A stretch of 64,000 nt of DNA. It comes from Aurifilum marmelostoma (lineage: Eukaryota; Ascomycota; Sordariomycetes; Diaporthales; Cryphonectriaceae). Location of the stretch: the NCBI GenBank assembly GCA_027559495.1, contig JAMXSV010000020.1, positions 40,882-104,881 on the forward strand, written 5' to 3'. A program made the translations under genes and the position numbers. A model generated the notes under the pieces. It saw nothing but the letters and a program-made list of their open reading frames with translations, was not told the origin of the DNA and ran no database searches. Every line of letters starts with the position of its first letter. The first letter of the stretch is position 1. Below, in pieces: positions 60,001-64,000 of the stretch.

Positions 60001-62250
60001 ATATTATATTTAAGGCTAATTACTTAAGCTATTTGCTAAGTAGCTGCCTATTATAGAAAGATACTAAAGAAGCACTATAGCTAATAGTATATTACTCTAA
60101 ATAATTATTATCTATAGAGTATAACTATAAAATCTATAATAAGAAGTTATTAGCAATTATAAGCTGCTTATAAGCCTAAAATGCAGAGCTTTATAGTATA
60201 GAGAAACTATTTATAATCTACTTAGACTATAAGAATTTAAAGTACTTTATAACTACTTAGAGGCTTAGCAAATAATAAATGCGCTAGTTAAAAGAGTTAT
60301 TGCAGTTTTGCTTTAGGCTTACTTACTACAAAGGAGCTACTATAAAATACCCTAATATACTCTCTTGCAAAGAATAGAATATACTATATAAAATAATAAA
60401 TAAGCGCTTTATTAGAAAAGAATTCTAGCTGCTAAAAGATAACTAGATTAGGCAAGAGTAGGACTATTAGAGAACTATATAAGTCGCCTAAGTTAGCGCC
60501 TAAAATAGATTGCTCTCTAAGAGAATTTAAATCTTTATATAAGAAGATCTTTAAATAGCCTAGGATACTATTTTGCAGAATAATAAAGAGTTTCTATAGA
60601 TTATTTAACTAGTTAAAGAAAGAGCTAAAGCATTTTTAGCAGATCTTAAAACTAGCAATAGGAATCCCCTAAATATATTTATTGCTAAGTGCAAAATTAA
60701 TTTAAAAAGTATTTTTAGATTTTAAGATAGAATATAAATACTAGAATAGAAACTACTATAAACTATATTAATATAAAATATATATAATTTTTATCTAAGC
60801 AGATATCTAAGGCAAGATGCTATTATTTTGCTACTAAGCTGCTTATACTTCTAGCCTAGCTTATATAAAATAGTATAGAGGTTTACCTAAAACTATAATA
60901 TCTATAAATAGAAGACTATATAGCAATACTATAAGAAAGGGCTTCTTAAGCCCTTATCTATTCTTAAGCAGCTATAGAGCAAGCTCTTAATTAACTTTAT
61001 AGTAAACTTATCTATAAGAAATAAAGATAGCCCCTAGTATTTAATAGTTATTATAGACTAACTAAGCAAGGCTATTATACTAAAAGCTATATATATAATA
61101 GATATTAAAGCCTATATTAAGCAGTTTATAAGCTACTATTAAAGGTATTATAGTTTTCCTAAGGCCTTAATAAGCGATTAGGGAATAAATTAGGTAGGAT
61201 CTTTCTAGCAATGCTTATATAAGTTAATTAGAATTAAGCAGCGCTTAAGCACTGCTTACTATCTAGAGATAGATAAAGCAACTAAAAGGGCTAATTAGGA
61301 AGTTTTTAATTATTTAAAAGCATTTATAGTATATATATAGAAGGACTAGCTATAGCTGCTAGCAAGCGCATAATTAGCTATTAATAATAAAGATATTACT
61401 ATAATTAGACTAAGCCTTTTCTTTCTTTAATATAAGTACTATACTAATATTATTCAAAAGGTAAAATACTTTGCAGTATTAGCTTACTTGCTATGCGCAA
61501 AAGCAGAAGGTTTTGTAAAATAACTAAGGAAGTTAATAGAATTTATATAAGCAGCTATAGCAGCAATCTAGCAATAAATAGAAGAAAGCATAAATTAGAG
61601 AAGAGCATTAGCAGAATAATTTGCTATTAAGGATAATATATAGCTATTCTTTAAGAATATAGCAATAGACTGCCCCTTCTAGAAGCTAGCTTAGCTATAT
61701 AGAAAGTATAAAGTAATAAAAGTAGTTAGCCTGCATATAGTAAAGCTAAATATATTATATAGTATATATCTATAATTCTATATAGATCTATTATTGCAAG
61801 CTACTAGCAATTTGCTATCTTTATAGCAAATATAAGATGCTTGCTTAGATATAATTATTTTTAAAAGCAGTAGATATAAACCTAAGTTCTATATAAAATT
61901 AATCTTAAGGGCTAAAAATAAACTAAGAGTAAATTGCCCTTAAGTAGAAAAAGCTTTCTAAATATAAGGTATAAGTTAAATAGATAGAATAGGAAGAACT
62001 AATATAAGAGCTGCTTAAGAGTATAAAATAAGCAAAAGTACTAAACAAATTTAAAAGATAATATAAATTAGTAAGAAAAAATAATAGCTTATAGTAATAG
62101 CCTTAGAAATGCAAGGCCCTAAATTTATAAAACTAATAAAATGCTAACTAGCAGCTAGAGAGCTAATACTTCTAGAATAGAGAAAGCTGCCTAATAGAAT
62201 AATCTAAATCTTATTATAAAATTTATCCTACTTTTAAGCAGCAAAATTAT
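57051..62250 (+). mobile_element. Heavily RIP-mutated Ty3/gypsy retrotransposon (gag-pol remnant)
   Basis: Read on the plus strand through its stops, about 59150-59680 shows reverse transcriptase landmarks: SSSRLYFYINYCTLNTIT, IKKGNK, KTAFCI, and YLNNIFIYLD where the active site reads YLDD in live elements. RNase H follows at about 59880-60260 (VYYSK, YNYKIYNKKLLAII). An integrase core lies at about 60960-61330 (NFIVNLSIRNK, LIVIID, LSKAI, ALLTI). Gag-like sequence would lie at about 57200-58400. The order RT, RNase H, integrase is that of Ty3/gypsy. All frames are destroyed by stops. C in CA or CG context is almost absent unless preceded by G. Confidence 0.85.
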
Positions 62251-63227
62251 TATGCTTAATATACTTAGCACTTAGAGCATACTTATTCTTAAGCTTGCTC
62301 TAAAGCTAGATTAAAGCTTAATAGTAAGAGATAACTATTATAGCTAACTTATAGATTTAATAGCAAAAATCTATTAAGTTAATACTAAAAGCTTTAACTT
62401 TTGCATTAATATAAAGCTGCTTTTGCTTCTGCTTAATATTATTAAATTGCTCTTAGTAATAGAGAATATAATTAGAAATGCAGTAGATATAAAGGATTTA
62501 GCAATTAATAGAAGCTAGTAAGAAGAAAGCAGCTTATTAGTAGTAAGGAAAGTAAAGAGAAGTAAAGAAGAGTATATATTAGGGTTATTATAGTTAAAGG
62601 AATAAGCTATAGCAAAGAGGAGATTAAAATAAGTGCAGAGAATATTATTTTTATAAAGCTAGAAAGTAGCAAATTAGCATAATAGAAGCTAGAAAAAAGG
62701 AGAAATAAAAGATATTAATAGAATAGCAAAATATTAGATATTTTAGGCAAAAGCAGTAATTAAAAGAACTAATTAGTAGAATTAATAGCTAATAAACTGC
62801 TTTAAAGCTAATAAGAAAATAAAAATATATTAGAACTATTAATGCAGTAATAGCTAAGATTCTAGAATATAATAAGAGTATAGTAGCTATAAAAGATAGC
62901 TTAGCAATTAAAGAAATTCTAAGCTAAGCAAAAGCAAATAGATAATTAAGCAGCAAATAAGCAAGTAATAAACTTAATATTATAATTAAAGCTTTAGTAG
63001 AAGTACTAGGTAAGCTTTTTATTTTTATAAAGAAGATTACTTATATTAAGAATTAAAGAGCTGCTTTATATTAGCTAAGGAGCTAGCTTTAAGCTAAAAG
63101 AGAAAAAGGAGAATTAGAGTTACTTATTATAGAATTAAGAAGAAATAAGATATTAGAGGAGAAAGGAAATTTGATAAAATAAAGGGCAAGTCGAAAGCAG
63201 AATATATAACTTCCCCCTCCCTTCTTA

Positions 63228-63262
<35 letters not shown>

Positions 63263-64000
63263 AGATATAATAGAATAAGAGCAGAAGGCAATAAATTAAA
63301 AATTTAGAAGAAAGCCTAATAATAATTACTAATTACTAAGCATTTAGCAGCTGCAAAGCAGCGCAATAATTTGCTATTACTAGAGATAAGCAAAATAGGC
63401 TAACTTAAAATCTATTTAATCTAGTTCTTATTATTATCTTTATCTTTATTATTATTCTTCTTATCTAGAATAGCAAAAGAGCTATAATAGCGCTTTTAAG
63501 CGCTAAAAGAGCAATTTAGTTAAATAAGCTCTTAGCAAATAAATTATATAGTACTAAAGAGACTCTAAAGAGCATTATAAATCTTCTATATTAATTTAAT
63601 CTTATAGAACTATAAATAATTAGAGAGAAAGAATAAAGCTAGAAAAAAAGCAGCTACTTATATAATATAAGTATAGCTTATTTAAGTCTAATATACTGCC
63701 CTTAAAGAAGGCAGCAAAGAGGCTAGCATTAAGATTAATAATAGCTTTCTTTAGCTGCATCTCTTTATGCTAGAATAAAGTAGCCTAACTAGCATTATAT
63801 TAAGCTGCAATAGAGTTTAAGAAGTAAATTAGCAGCACTTAAGTAGCTAATAAGAAAGGAGACCTATTAGGATTGCTAGAGTTAAAGTCTTAAGCAGCTA
63901 AAGCTAATATAGTAGTAATATTAATTATATTAAAATTATAAGTAAGCTAAGAAAGAGAGGAGAGTTAGCTAAGAAGTAGTAAAGAGAATAAAGCTTATAA
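62251..64000. repeat. AT-rich transposon-derived sequence with A30 run
   Basis: It continues the RIP-degraded block to the window edge. An A30 homopolymer spans 63230-63259, preceded by a short CT-rich stretch. No coding frame recognised. Confidence 0.5.

Noticed and set aside
1..64000. CRISPR arrays, tRNA or rRNA genes
   Set aside because: No regular spacer array or recognisable cloverleaf/rRNA core was seen; short tandem words and homopolymers explain the repeats noticed.

Overview
The window looks like a chromosome segment of a filamentous ascomycete (Pezizomycotina). The evidence is short introns (about 50-80 bp) with CTAAC/CTGAC-like branch points, a PTH11-type receptor, a fungal bifunctional diterpene cyclase, a fungal iterative PKS-NRPS, and long AT-rich blocks of transposon remnants carrying C-to-T mutations of the repeat-induced point mutation (RIP) type. 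Species cannot be fixed from the sequence; the pectin and tannin/feruloyl esterases suggest a plant-associated fungus. Layout: (1) 0-6.6 kb holds a small SnoaL-like protein (-), a seven-helix PTH11-like membrane protein (+) and an intact bifunctional diterpene synthase (+), possibly a small terpenoid locus. (2) 6.6-10.9 kb is AT-rich repeat with one small orphan gene. It contains a mutated second copy of part of the diterpene synthase, itself interrupted by a 243-bp insertion. (3) 11-12.9 kb is a secreted tannase/feruloyl esterase (-). (4) 13-18.2 kb is mostly relic sequence with a probable pseudogene. (5) 18.2-22.3 kb is a divergent pair: a Dal5/ACS-type MFS transporter (-) and an FAD aromatic hydroxylase (+) with a homopolymer frameshift near its C-terminus. 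(6) 22.3-26.2 kb is intergenic, with dispersed repeats and a telomere-like tract. (7) 26.2-33.4 kb encodes a 2324-residue secreted protein with five pectin-methylesterase modules, of which three keep the catalytic residues, plus a Ser/Thr linker and a long Thr/Val-rich tail (-). (8) 36-52.4 kb is a polyketide-nonribosomal peptide locus: a 4220-residue PKS-NRPS (KS-AT-DH-MT-KR-ACP-C-A-T-R, -), a divergent trans-acting enoyl reductase with two in-frame stops, and an alpha/beta hydrolase cut short where transposon sequence begins. (9) 52.4-64 kb is a transposon graveyard with an antisense LINE-like RNase H fragment, LTR-like pieces and a heavily mutated Ty3/gypsy polyprotein. Function: the gene set PKS-NRPS + trans-ER + hydrolase is the core known from cytochalasan and ACE1-type pathways. 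Here the megasynthase reads intact but both accessory genes are damaged, so the locus looks like a decaying or transposon-truncated cluster. The tannase, MFS transporter and FAD hydroxylase could together release, import and hydroxylate plant phenolics, but that link is inferred only from proximity and family. Exon boundaries were worked out by hand from splice signals and reading-frame continuity; no alignments or transcripts were available.
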